DNA of 14,822 bases from Micavibrio aeruginosavorus (GCA_003241285.1 QFOT01000042.1:1-14822); one strand, 5' to 3'; shown: positions 1-6,509, counted from the stretch's first letter. Numbers and translations are program-made. Notes: a model not told the origin generated them from the sequence alone.

Positions 1-90
1 CATGCGACGCTTTGCGCGTTCAATACGTTCGCGGGCTTTGCATTTTTTTAGGAATTGGATTTGCAGGCGCAAAAGTTTTCGAAAATGCAT
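1..90 (-). CDS. small basic protein, 3' end outside the window
   Basis: An open frame starts at the ATG on 88-90 and runs off the left edge after 30 codons without a stop. The visible peptide is very basic (K/R-rich: MHFRKLLRL..., ...RERIERAKRRM) and probably helical. I do not recognise it. Its ATG lies 3 nt after the TAG of the gene at 94-243, so the two are probably translationally coupled and share a promoter. No separate Shine-Dalgarno sequence is visible. The gene is too truncated to assign a function, and it could be a chance frame. Confidence 0.4.
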   Translation of the reverse strand, partial: MHFRKLLRLQIQFLKKCKARERIERAKRRM

Positions 91-93
91 GGT

Positions 94-243
94 CTAGGCG
101 CGGCGCATACCGTGTTTAAGGGCGTTCTGGCTCGAGGCTTTCTTGCCTGCCGCGGTTTTGGGGCCTGTAGAATAGCGCCATGACTGACGCGTTTTTTGAA
201 TTTCTGATTGCCTTAATCTGGCTTCTTCAGTCCATCGGGGCAT
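94..243 (-). CDS. 49-residue STGPKT/NALKHG-motif protein
   Basis: This 49-residue protein starts at ATG 241-243 behind a strong ribosome site (AGGAG, 6 nt spacing) and stops at TAG 94-96. Residues 25-45 read YSTGPKT..GKKASSQNALKHG. This matches the second half of the motif found in short proteins annotated as HGGxSTG-domain proteins, which are common in accessory and phage-derived regions of proteobacteria. Their function is unknown; they are basic and could bind nucleic acid. The usual Cys/His-rich first half (C..H.HGG) is missing here, so this is either a short variant or a remnant. A good promoter lies at 376-405, giving a leader of about 125 nt with a 10-bp hairpin. A second tiny gene follows 3 nt downstream. 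The reading frame is well supported; the role is not known. Confidence 0.7.
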   Translation of the reverse strand: MPRWTEEARLRQSEIQKTRQSWRYSTGPKTAAGKKASSQNALKHGMRRA

Positions 244-291
244 AGAAAACTCCTTTTTGTCTACTTCGTTCTGCGATTTTTTTTGGTTTTT

Positions 292-320
292 CCCTCTCCC
301 TCACTGTGTAAGGGAGAGGG
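292..320. repeat. 10-bp perfect inverted repeat CCCTCTCCCT / AGGGAGAGGG
   Basis: The arms at 292-301 and 311-320 are perfectly complementary around a 9-nt loop. The hairpin lies in the leader of the small gene at 94-243. The T-run sits on the wrong side for a plus-strand terminator, and the minus-strand RNA has an A-run after the stem, so it is not a standard intrinsic terminator. Palindromes of this CCCTCTCCC/GGGAGAGGG type occur as dispersed intergenic repeats in many proteobacteria, and this is probably one of them. No second copy is in the window. Confidence 0.6.
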
Positions 321-375
321 AGGATTATGATTTTAGGAATTAAGGATGAGGTCATGAAAAGCCTTTTTGCTTCCC

Positions 376-405
376 ACTATAGGATAATATTCCTGTAAAT
401 GTCAA
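376..405 (-). promoter_or_regulatory. sigma70-type promoter of the small-gene pair at 1-243
   Basis: Read on the minus strand, there is a perfect -35 TTGACA (400-405), an 18-nt spacer and a -10 TATAGT (376-381, 5 of 6). Transcription would start near 368-370, leaving a leader of about 125 nt before the ATG at 243. The promoter begins only about 38 bp past the dnaB stop codon. Confidence 0.65.
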
Positions 406-442
406 TGATTTAAGGTTCTAAATAAGCAATGACAGTATTGAA

Positions 443-1933
443 CTAGCCGTACCGTGTTTCCAGATCCGAGAACCTTGTGAAGTTCGGGTCGAACTGCATC
501 TTCACGATACCGATCGGACCATGACGCTGTTTGGCAACGATGGTTTCGGCGATATTGGCGGTTTCCTGCAAACGCTGCGACCAGTTGGCGTAACGCTCGT
601 TGAATTTATCGGAAGCCTCGCTTGGCCGTTGAGCCGGTTCTTCACGGGAGAGATAATATTCTTCGCGGTAGACGAACATGACGACGTCCGCATCCTGTTC
701 GATAGATCCCGATTCCCGCAGGTCGGACAGCATCGGGCGCTTATCTTCACGTTGTTCGACGCCCCTTGAAAGCTGGGACAAGGCCAGCACCGGAACGCTG
801 AGTTCTTTTGCCAGGGCTTTCAGGCCGCGCGTGATCTCGGAAACTTCGAGGACACGGTTCGATTCAGACTGGCGGGAGCCGGAGCCGCGCAGGAGCTGCA
901 AGTAATCTATGATAATAAGCCCAAGGCCATGCTGGCGTTGCAGGCGGCGAGCTCTCGAACGCACAGCGCCGATAGAGAGCGACGGTGTGTCGTCGATATA
1001 AAGAGGAACCGATGACAGGGCATGCGAGGCCTGCGCGAAATCGCGGAACTGAACTTCGGAAATATTACCTTTCCGCAAAGCATCGGATGAAATGCTGGCC
1101 TGATCGGCAAGAATACGCGTCGTGAGCTGATCATGGCTCATCTCAAGCGAGAAGAAGGCCGTGATCGCGCCCTCCTGTCCGCCGGAAGTTGCATAGGCCT
1201 TGGCGGCGTTAAAGGCGATATTCGTCGCAAGCGCGGTTTTCCCCATCGACGGACGTCCGGCGAGAATGAGAAGGTCGGAGCCATGCAGGCCGCCGAGCTT
1301 CTCGTTCAAATCTTTAAGGCCCGTGGTGACGCCTGTAACCTGTCCTTTGGTATTGAAAGCTTTCTCGGCGTTTTCAATAGATGCCAGAATAGAATCGCGC
1401 AGCGTAACAAAGCCCTGCTTTACCTCGCCGCTTTCGGCAAGGCTGTATAGTTTGCTTTCCGCGTCGGTGATGCAGTCATTCGCGTTGCGGTCGATATCAT
1501 GACTGAAAGCCTCGTTGACGACTTCGTTGCCGAAAGTAATCAGTTCGCGGCGCAAATGAAGATCGTAAATAGTGGTCGCATAATCGACGACGTTAATGAC
1601 GGTGATCACGCTACCGGCAAGATCGGCAAGATAGGAGGCGCCGCCGACGGATTCCAGATCCTGATCCTTTTCGAAATAAGCTTTGAGCGTAACGGGCGAG
1701 GCGGTCTGGCCGCGATTGGTCAGCGTCTGAATGGCTTTGAAAATACGCTGGTGCGCGGGCGCATAAAAATGCTCGGGCTTGAGAAAATCCACACGCTCGA
1801 GAGCACGGTTGTCGACGAGAATTGCGCCGAGCAAGCCTTGTTCAGCTTCAAGGTTTTGCGGCGCCATGCGATAGAGGTCGCCCTCTGGATTTATATCGGT
1901 GGCAGGGGATTTAAATTCTGTAACGGTGCTCAT
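443..1933 (-). CDS. dnaB: replicative DNA helicase DnaB
   Basis: DnaB is the hexameric 5'-3' helicase that unwinds DNA at the replication fork and recruits primase. The 496-residue protein has the normal two-domain plan. An N-terminal helical domain (about 24-125, beginning APQNLEAEQGLLGAIL) is followed by a linker and a RecA-like ATPase domain. That domain has Walker A GRPSMGKT (226-233), the catalytic-Glu motif FSLEM (261-265), Walker B IIIDYLQ (340-346), LSQLSR (385-390) and the DNA-loop/arginine-finger end (LRESGSIEQDAD, 405-416; KQRHGPIG). Residues about 430-460 form a charged spacer absent from Escherichia coli DnaB but usual in alphaproteobacteria. The ATG at 1931-1933 is chosen because the family N-terminus follows; the ribosome site is weak (AGGG). 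No clear terminator follows. The rpsF-rpsR-rplI operon lies upstream on the same strand, separated by an extra gene. Confidence 0.98.
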   Translation of the reverse strand: MSTVTEFKSPATDINPEGDLYRMAPQNLEAEQGLLGAILVDNRALERVDFLKPEHFYAPAHQRIFKAIQTLTNRGQTASPVTLKAYFEKDQDLESVGGASYLADLAGSVITVINVVDYATTIYDLHLRRELITFGNEVVNEAFSHDIDRNANDCITDAESKLYSLAESGEVKQGFVTLRDSILASIENAEKAFNTKGQVTGVTTGLKDLNEKLGGLHGSDLLILAGRPSMGKTALATNIAFNAAKAYATSGGQEGAITAFFSLEMSHDQLTTRILADQASISSDALRKGNISEVQFRDFAQASHALSSVPLYIDDTPSLSIGAVRSRARRLQRQHGLGLIIIDYLQLLRGSGSRQSESNRVLEVSEITRGLKALAKELSVPVLALSQLSRGVEQREDKRPMLSDLRESGSIEQDADVVMFVYREEYYLSREEPAQRPSEASDKFNERYANWSQRLQETANIAETIVAKQRHGPIGIVKMQFDPNFTRFSDLETRYG

Positions 1934-1940
1934 GAAAGGA

Positions 1941-1969
1941 CCCTAACAAAGCTTGCGAGCCGGATACAA
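1941..1969 (-). promoter_or_regulatory. weak candidate promoter for dnaB
   Basis: In the 75-bp gap before dnaB, a TTGTAT (1964-1969) and a TTAGGG (1941-1946) lie 17 nt apart on the minus strand. Both boxes are poor matches, and initiation would fall almost at the ATG. It is listed because no better promoter is visible in the gap. dnaB may instead be read through from the gene at 2009-2875. Confidence 0.25.
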
Positions 1970-2008
1970 GGAAACAATTTTTTTAACATGTGAATAGCGG
2001 GCGCAAAA

Positions 2009-2875
2009 TCAGGCCAAGGCCAGATTCCTTTGCGGTAATACAAAGGCCGGCTTATATTCCTCGCAAGGATTTAAAATCCAGTCCGAAAAATCGTAAGCTT
2101 TGGAAAGCGCATCTCTAATTTTTTGGTATAAAGAATCGCTTCTTGAAATAATTAAGCAGCAATTAGGCCTTTTATCATCGGCAAAAGCTGCGTTTTCGTC
2201 GCAGTCAAGTTTAACCCCCAGACTTTCAAATAAATCTGTCTGATCGCGAAGCATAGTGCGATCCGGTGAATGGAAAATAAATATGGAATTTTCTTCTGCA
2301 ATCTTGTGTGCATCCGGAGAAACGGAAAATTCGATAATGTCGCACATGATTTTTCGCGGGTAATGATTAATGCGGTCCAGCTCCCACAATGTCGTCGTTC
2401 TGTGACTTCCGCCGGAATTGGCAAACCACATTTTACGGTCCCATTCCTGACGGAAAATGCGCGGATTTTCATCAGCCTTTGCGACACAATCATAGCTGCC
2501 ATTGAAGACAGCGTCGAAAAGCGGTTCCAGATCGTTTTTAAACCGCATTTCATCGGTCTTTTGGCGGAGCCATGGAATTTGTGCCATTTCGGCGAAGCTG
2601 GTGCTGGGGGATTTTGAACTCACGCAGCCGATTACGTCGATCAGAACAATCTCTTCAGGATGTGACTCGGACCTTTCGATCACATTTTTGAAATGCTTCC
2701 TGATCGGGCACCTCCCGTTGTAAAAGCCCATTACCGGATCGTCGGCACGTAAACAGGCAATGCCGCCGGGAGATAACAAGGTGGGCTCCTCGATTCGTAT
2801 CTGCTGCAAGGTATGTAACGCTATATCCTGAGCGCTGGGTTTTGGCCGAAAAAAAATCGAGAGGGAGAAAACCAT
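2009..2875 (-). CDS. uncharacterised 288-residue protein
   Basis: I do not recognise this protein with confidence. It is soluble-looking, with no signal peptide or membrane span. It has a central segment with an aromatic/Gly/His cluster, MWFANSGGSHRTTTLWELDR, near residues 149-168, and scattered cysteines including an isolated pair (NCCLI) near the C-terminus. The NSGGSHR segment faintly recalls proteins labelled DUF6685, but that is memory only. The ATG at 2873-2875 has no Shine-Dalgarno sequence. A good promoter (2882-2911) would start transcription almost on the ATG, so the mRNA may be leaderless. The gene lies between rplI and dnaB, which are usually close neighbours, so it is probably an insertion into a conserved block. 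dnaB begins 75 bp downstream on the same strand and may be partly co-transcribed. Codon usage shows nothing unusual by eye. Confidence 0.75.
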   Translation of the reverse strand: MVFSLSIFFRPKPSAQDIALHTLQQIRIEEPTLLSPGGIACLRADDPVMGFYNGRCPIRKHFKNVIERSESHPEEIVLIDVIGCVSSKSPSTSFAEMAQIPWLRQKTDEMRFKNDLEPLFDAVFNGSYDCVAKADENPRIFRQEWDRKMWFANSGGSHRTTTLWELDRINHYPRKIMCDIIEFSVSPDAHKIAEENSIFIFHSPDRTMLRDQTDLFESLGVKLDCDENAAFADDKRPNCCLIISRSDSLYQKIRDALSKAYDFSDWILNPCEEYKPAFVLPQRNLALA

Positions 2876-2881
2876 TGGATA

Positions 2882-2911
2882 TATATAGAACGTGAGGCAT
2901 AATTATGTCAA
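2882..2911 (-). promoter_or_regulatory. promoter of the 288-residue unknown gene
   Basis: The minus strand carries a perfect -35 TTGACA (2906-2911), an 18-nt spacer and a -10 TATATA (2882-2887). The predicted start point is about 2875-2877, at or next to the ATG (2873-2875). The -35 box directly abuts the T-run of the rplI terminator, so one transcript ends where the next promoter begins. Confidence 0.6.
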
Positions 2912-2941
2912 TAAAAAGCCGCCCGGGTGAGGGGCGGCTTT
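2911..2941 (-). terminator. intrinsic terminator of rpsF-rpsR-rplI
   Basis: On the minus strand a 10-bp perfect stem AAAGCCGCCC/GGGCGGCTTT (arms 2932-2941 and 2915-2924) with a 7-nt loop is followed by a TTTTTAT run. This is a textbook Rho-independent terminator 35 bp after the rplI stop codon. Confidence 0.92.
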
Positions 2942-2945
2942 CAAG

Positions 2946-2969
2946 ATCCCTGCCTGCGCAGGGATGACA
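2946..2969. repeat. short palindromic repeat, copy A (ATCCCTGC-4-GCAGGGAT)
   Basis: An 8-bp perfect stem (2946-2953 / 2958-2965) with a CTGC loop is followed by GACA. It lies between the rplI stop and the terminator. Copies B (6510-6532) and C (11788-11811) have the same stem length, loop length and GAC flank but paired base changes. The family resembles the dRS3-type ATTCCC...GGGAAT elements known from Neisseria and similar repeats in other proteobacteria. Confidence 0.8.
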
Positions 2970-2976
2970 ATTATTT

Positions 2977-3603
2977 TTAGGCGGCGGCTTCGTCTTCGGA
3001 AGCAGGCGCTTCTTCGGCTGGAGCTTCAGCAGCTTTTGCAGCGGCTTTCGCTTTTGCGGCTTCTGCTTTTGCAGCGGCTTCGGCGGCAGCTTCTTCGCGG
3101 CCAGATGTCGCGATCAGCGCTTTACCTGTTTTTTCCTGAGTTGCAGCTTCTTCTTCAGAGCGTGCAATGTTCAGTGTCACCGTCGATTTGACTTCCGGGT
3201 GAAGAGCGACGGAAACAGGGAAGAGGCCGATCAGTTTGAATGCCTGATTAACCTGTACCTGGTTGCGGTCGACTTTCACGCCTGCAGCCGTGATGGCTTC
3301 TGCGATATCGCGCGAAGACACGGAACCGAACAACTGACCGGCTTCGGCAGCCTGGCGAATGATCACGACTTTAAGGCCGTCAACTTTCTTCGCCAGCGTT
3401 GCTGCTTCGTCGCGTTTTTTCAAGTTTGTCGCTTCGAGAACTTTTTTCTGTGTTTCGAAGTAAGCTACGTTTTCTTTCGTGGCGCGAAGGGCTTTTTTCT
3501 TCGGCAAAAGGAAGTTGCGGGCGTAACCCGATTTCACTTTGACGACATCGCCCATCTGGCCCAGAGACTCAACGCGCTCTAGTAGGATGATTTCTGTAGG
3601 CAT
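2977..3603 (-). CDS. rplI: 50S ribosomal protein bL9
   Basis: bL9 binds 23S rRNA near the L1 stalk base and helps maintain reading-frame fidelity. The N-terminal domain is typical: ILLERVESLGQMGDVV..V..GYARNFLLPKKKA (residues 6-39). It is followed by the long connecting helix (about 41-74) and the C-terminal domain to about 147 (LFGSVSSRDIAEAI, 91-104; HPEV..TVTLNI). The protein is 208 residues against about 150 usually. Residues 148-208 are an extra Ala/Glu/Lys-rich tail of low complexity, a kind of extension seen in alphaproteobacterial bL9. The ATG at 3601-3603 lies 3 nt after the rpsR stop, with AAAGG about 10 nt upstream inside rpsR. It is the last gene of the rpsF operon, ending at the terminator 2911-2941. 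Confidence 0.97.
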   Translation of the reverse strand: MPTEIILLERVESLGQMGDVVKVKSGYARNFLLPKKKALRATKENVAYFETQKKVLEATNLKKRDEAATLAKKVDGLKVVIIRQAAEAGQLFGSVSSRDIAEAITAAGVKVDRNQVQVNQAFKLIGLFPVSVALHPEVKSTVTLNIARSEEEAATQEKTGKALIATSGREEAAAEAAAKAEAAKAKAAAKAAEAPAEEAPASEDEAAA

Positions 3604-3606
3604 GGT

Positions 3607-4008
3607 TTATGACCTTTCTGAAGAAGAGGAGTCACGGTTGAAGCCGCCTTCTCTTGGTTCACGTGGTGTATAGCTGGAGCCGCCATCACGGTTATAGCCA
3701 CCCTCGCGTGGTGGACGTGGTTTGAATTCGCTCTCTATGCGGACATATGGAAGAAGCGCCATAAAACGAGCGTTCTTGATCGCCTTTGCCAGTTCGCGCT
3801 GTTTCTTCTGGGAAACGGCAGTGATACGGCTCGGGACGATCTTGCCACGCTCGGAAATGAATTTGCCAAGCATGCGAACGTCTTTCCAGTCGATCGCCGG
3901 GGCATTGTCACCGGAGAACGGGCAGGATTTGCGACGCTTGAAGAACGGCTTTTTCGCCGGTCCACCGGAAGAAGCTCCGGCTGATGAGTTTGATGAATAT
4001 TCGGCCAT
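3607..4008 (-). CDS. rpsR: 30S ribosomal protein bS18 with long repeated tail
   Basis: bS18 sits on the 30S platform as a partner of bS6. The conserved core is residues 24-90: KRRKSCPFSGDN, then IDWKDVRMLGKFISERGKI, PSRITAVSQKKQRELAKAIK and ARFMALLPYV. The protein is 133 residues, well above the usual 75-90. There is a Ser/Gly-rich N-terminal extension (2-18) and a C-terminal tail (93-133). The tail holds two copies of PREGG(Y/F)NRD(G/S)(G/S)SS with an 18-residue period, and the duplication is also visible in the DNA (about 3631-3720). The start ATG shares its A with the last base of the rpsF TAA (a one-base overlap), implying translational coupling; rplI follows after 3 nt. Confidence 0.97.
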   Translation of the reverse strand: MAEYSSNSSAGASSGGPAKKPFFKRRKSCPFSGDNAPAIDWKDVRMLGKFISERGKIVPSRITAVSQKKQRELAKAIKNARFMALLPYVRIESEFKPRPPREGGYNRDGGSSYTPREPREGGFNRDSSSSERS

Positions 4009-4379
4009 TATGCTGCTTCCTCTTCAACCGCGCCAGAGATGCGTTCTGCGCTGTCGTTGTTTTTGTCGATGATAACGGAAGGACCTTTGGAAGGGGCTTC
4101 CAGGCGAGTTGTCAAATGGCGCACGACGTCTTCATTCAGACGAATGTTACGCTCCATCTCGTGTACGGCTGCCGGAAGGGCGTCGGACTCGATCAGGGTA
4201 TAGTGACCTTTTTTCGCTTTGTTGATTTTATAGGCAAAAGAGCGAAGACCCCATTGTTCGGTCTTGATAACTTTTCCGCCTTCTTTTTTCAGGATGTCGG
4301 TGAAATCGGTGGTCAGTTTCTCTACCTGTTGCGGATTGAGATCCTGCCGCGCGATCAGCACGGTTTCGTATATTGGCAT
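4008..4379 (-). CDS. rpsF: 30S ribosomal protein bS6
   Basis: bS6 is the 30S platform protein that pairs with bS18 on 16S rRNA helices 22-23. The 123-residue protein starts MPIYETVLIARQDL and keeps the family landmarks: the KKEGGKVIKTEQWGLRSFAYKI strand-turn-strand (32-53, in shortened form), KKGHYTLI (56-63) and MERNIRLNEDVVRHL (75-89). An acidic tail ends at EEEAA. The start is certain: AAGGAG lies 5 nt before the ATG. It is the first gene of rpsF-rpsR-rplI. A promoter at 4462-4491 leaves a leader of about 75 nt with a hairpin (4400-4423) that could be the autoregulatory site for the bS6:bS18 complex. Confidence 0.98.
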   Translation of the reverse strand: MPIYETVLIARQDLNPQQVEKLTTDFTDILKKEGGKVIKTEQWGLRSFAYKINKAKKGHYTLIESDALPAAVHEMERNIRLNEDVVRHLTTRLEAPSKGPSVIIDKNNDSAERISGAVEEEAA

Positions 4380-4399
4380 GTAATCTCCTTACGGGTTCT

Positions 4400-4423
4400 G
4401 TCTTTCCGGACCATCCGGAGGAC
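4400..4423 (-). promoter_or_regulatory. leader hairpin of rpsF, candidate bS6:bS18 autoregulatory element
   Basis: In the rpsF leader RNA (read 4423 to 4400), a GUC/GAC closing helix and a UCCGGA/UCCGGA helix are separated by an asymmetric internal loop (C opposite AA) and capped by UGG. It ends 20 bases before the rpsF ATG. Many bacteria repress rpsF translation through a leader structure with a CCG-containing bulge bound by bS6:bS18. The hairpin is seen directly; equating it with that motif is inference. Confidence 0.4.
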
Positions 4424-4461
4424 GAAGCTGACTTTCGCCAAAAAGCCAGCAAGGTGAGGCG

Positions 4462-4491
4462 GTTATAGGGGAAACAAATAAGGAAAAGCAA
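4462..4491 (-). promoter_or_regulatory. promoter of rpsF-rpsR-rplI
   Basis: The minus strand carries -35 TTGCTT (4486-4491), an 18-nt spacer and -10 TATAAC (4462-4467, 5 of 6). Transcription would start near 4455, about 75 nt before the rpsF ATG. The promoter begins 13 bp after the stop codon of the gene at 4505-5623. Confidence 0.65.
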
Positions 4492-4504
4492 GTATTATCG
4501 GAGT

Positions 4505-5623
4505 TTAGGCCTGTTTCAATGTCAAAACCGTTATTTCCGAGCGGTCGAAGGTCCGCAGAGCCGGGCCCCAATAGCCTGTCCCAACATTTACGTAAACTTG
4601 GAGGCCGTTATAGCGGCCAAGGCCTTTGTAGAATTTGTGAAAGAGAGGGATAACGAGCGTCCACGGGAAGAACTGCCCGCCATGGGTATGGCCGGAGAGT
4701 TGGAGATCGAACCCGGCATCGGCGGCTTGTTTGTATTGGGTTGGCTGGTGCATCAGGAGAATTTTAACGGCTTCCTGCGGCATGCCGGCGGCGGCTTTTG
4801 CAATATCCGAGCGCTCGTCCGATTTCCAGCCGCGTGTCGAATAATCGGTGACGCCCGCGATCACGAGCTTGTCTTGGCCGCGCGTGATAATCTCATGGCG
4901 GTTGGAAAGAATATTGAAGCCGAGCGATTGATAGAAAGGCAGCCAGTTCTGGATGTCATGATAATATTCATGATTGCCGGTGACGAAATAAAGCCCGTCT
5001 TTCGATTTTAAATCTTTCAGCAACAAACTGTCCTGCTGTAATTCCGCGACACTGCCATCGGCGAAATCGCCGGTCAAAGCGATCAAATCAGCGTTTTGCG
5101 CATTTGCCAGATTAACGACATTATGAACGTAGTCCTTGCGGATAGTGCCGCCGACATGAAGATCGCTGATTTGGACGATTTTATAATTCTCGAAAGAGGC
5201 GGGCAGGTTTTTAATGGAAACAGCAACTTGTTTTACGACCGGGCCGAGCTTCGCCTGGATAACGCCAAGTATGACAGAAGCGCATGTTACAATCGTGATT
5301 ACCCAAAAGATAAAGTGATAAAATTGCGGTGTTACGATATCGGGGAAAAGATAGATACAGCCAATTAAAACGATATCGGCAATAAAGACAAAGAAGAAAA
5401 GCGACAGGAAAGCGCCCGTTATCGCCGATAGAAATAATTTCGCGTTGGGCTTTGTTTGAAAAAAAGTCGTCCGCAGATCGAGCATTTCGATAAGGAACAA
5501 GGGAACCGCTACCAGCATAATCTTCCAGACAGGCTGTGCCTCGGCAGTGGCGAAATCAAAAAGGCCTGCTACGACGAAATAATTGGCGAGGGCGATAATT
5601 GCAAAAAATATAAAAAAGCGCAT
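4505..5623 (-). CDS. membrane-anchored calcineurin-like metallophosphoesterase (YkuE/YaeI type)
   Basis: This is probably a two-metal phosphoesterase acting at the membrane surface; its substrate is unknown. The 372 residues divide into about four hydrophobic spans (roughly 3-22, 33-50, 63-95 and 103-122) and a catalytic domain from about 145. The metal-site motifs are complete and in order: DLH (154-156), GDFADG (185-190), GNHEYY (216-221), LMHQP (290-294) and GHTHGGQ (311-317). This arrangement is typical of the YkuE/YaeI-like subfamily, some members of which cleave lipid-linked pyrophosphates such as UDP-diacylglucosamine. That activity cannot be read from the sequence. The ATG at 5621-5623 lacks a clear ribosome site and lies 24 nt after the pilin-like gene, so it is probably co-transcribed with it. 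The block separates rpsF from fabD, which are divergent neighbours in many alphaproteobacteria. Confidence 0.9.
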   Translation of the reverse strand: MRFFIFFAIIALANYFVVAGLFDFATAEAQPVWKIMLVAVPLFLIEMLDLRTTFFQTKPNAKLFLSAITGAFLSLFFFVFIADIVLIGCIYLFPDIVTPQFYHFIFWVITIVTCASVILGVIQAKLGPVVKQVAVSIKNLPASFENYKIVQISDLHVGGTIRKDYVHNVVNLANAQNADLIALTGDFADGSVAELQQDSLLLKDLKSKDGLYFVTGNHEYYHDIQNWLPFYQSLGFNILSNRHEIITRGQDKLVIAGVTDYSTRGWKSDERSDIAKAAAGMPQEAVKILLMHQPTQYKQAADAGFDLQLSGHTHGGQFFPWTLVIPLFHKFYKGLGRYNGLQVYVNVGTGYWGPALRTFDRSEITVLTLKQA

Positions 5624-5647
5624 CGAGTCATACAGGGTTAGAATTTA

Positions 5648-6364
5648 TTAGCGTTCAACCAGAATATGGTGGAGATAGCAGTAGGAACCAGGGGTTCCGG
5701 GATAATAAATTTCGCTGCTATAGGTGTTTATCCCGTTTACGAATGGCTGGCTGTACGAATCCACGCCCATTGCGGGATTGTCCCATTGAGCGGGATCTTC
5801 GGGATGCCCGTTCGATCCTGTCATATAAACAGTTCCTCCTACCCCGAGACGTTCATTGATTTTTTCGCATAGTCCCGGTTTTAAATACTCCATGCGAATG
5901 GCAATATCGTTCTTGTTCGTACCAATTCCGGGCGATTCTAGCATCACAAATATAAAATAGCCGGGTGCTATCCAGTTGGCTCCGATTCCTGTCGGATTGA
6001 GGTTTGCATAAGGTCTGAAATCAAGGGGAATAACGTTTCCTCCTGTCGGTTTGAAAAGCCGGCAGCTGTCAGATGTGCAATTGGCGTTTTGAAATTGTGT
6101 CAGCTTTGTGCCGTTGTGAAGCTGCACCTGATATTCGAAAGAAATGTTTTCCAGCGGTATACCATTGCCGATTCTCATTCGCATCAAGCCAGCATCTAGG
6201 CTGGCTAGATATTGAATAATCGCAGCAGCTTGCGCTGTTTCGGTTTCCTGTGAGCTGTTTTGGGATGAGCTTCTGGTAGAAGATGTAACAGCATAAGATA
6301 AAGCTGCAAAAAGAGCTACGGCAATTAAGATGAGAAATAATACATTTCCTCGAGAGTTGTTCAT
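5648..6364 (-). CDS. pilin-like single-span exported protein, function unknown
   Basis: I place the start at ATG 6362-6364 (238 residues). A GTG at 6398-6400 in the same frame would add 12 residues. From this start the protein opens MNNSRGNVLFLILIAVALFA, a very short charged leader followed by a hydrophobic helix (8-27). It then has a Ser/Thr/Gln-rich linker and a helix (about 40-65), which is the layout of type IV pilins and pseudopilins. No Glu-5 equivalent or classical prepilin G-F-T-x-x-E site is present, so processing by a prepilin peptidase is uncertain. The globular part (about 70-238) has four cysteines (C96, C101, C166, C229), enough for two disulfides in the periplasm or outside. 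I know no close family. No secretion or pilus machinery is nearby. It probably shares a transcript with the phosphoesterase 24 nt downstream. Confidence 0.8.
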   Translation of the reverse strand: MNNSRGNVLFLILIAVALFAALSYAVTSSTRSSSQNSSQETETAQAAAIIQYLASLDAGLMRMRIGNGIPLENISFEYQVQLHNGTKLTQFQNANCTSDSCRLFKPTGGNVIPLDFRPYANLNPTGIGANWIAPGYFIFVMLESPGIGTNKNDIAIRMEYLKPGLCEKINERLGVGGTVYMTGSNGHPEDPAQWDNPAMGVDSYSQPFVNGINTYSSEIYYPGTPGSYCYLHHILVER

Positions 6365-6440
6365 TGCAATCTGTCCATTGATTTGCAGGGTGGCGTTCAC
6401 TGCATTAGTATATCCTGAATTATGATGGAATAAAGTTAAT

Positions 6441-6469
6441 AAAAATGACCCGCATTCAGGAAATGCGGG
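6441..6469 (-). terminator. intrinsic terminator after the small gene at 6549-6839
   Basis: On the minus strand the perfect 8-bp stem CCCGCATT/AATGCGGG (6462-6469 / 6449-6456) with a 5-nt loop is followed by TCA and TTTTTATT. It lies about 80 bp past the stop codon of the 96-residue gene and separates it from the pilin-like gene. Confidence 0.75.
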
Positions 6470-6509
6470 CCAAGTTTTAGATCAGAGGGTGGAGAAATCT
6501 ACTGAACAG

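Noticed and set aside
292..320. The CCCTCTCCCT/AGGGAGAGGG hairpin as the dnaB terminator.
   Set aside because: It lies downstream of a new promoter, and the RNA after the stem is A-rich, not U-rich, on the dnaB strand.
227..355. A 42-codon frame on the minus strand in the leader of the 49-residue gene, with AAGG before its ATG.
   Set aside because: It runs through the palindrome and overlaps the better-supported gene out of frame. The composition looks like translated repeat sequence. No independent support.
1499..1993. Long plus-strand frames antisense to dnaB, for example 164 codons.
   Set aside because: They mirror dnaB codons and have no ribosome site or recognisable family.
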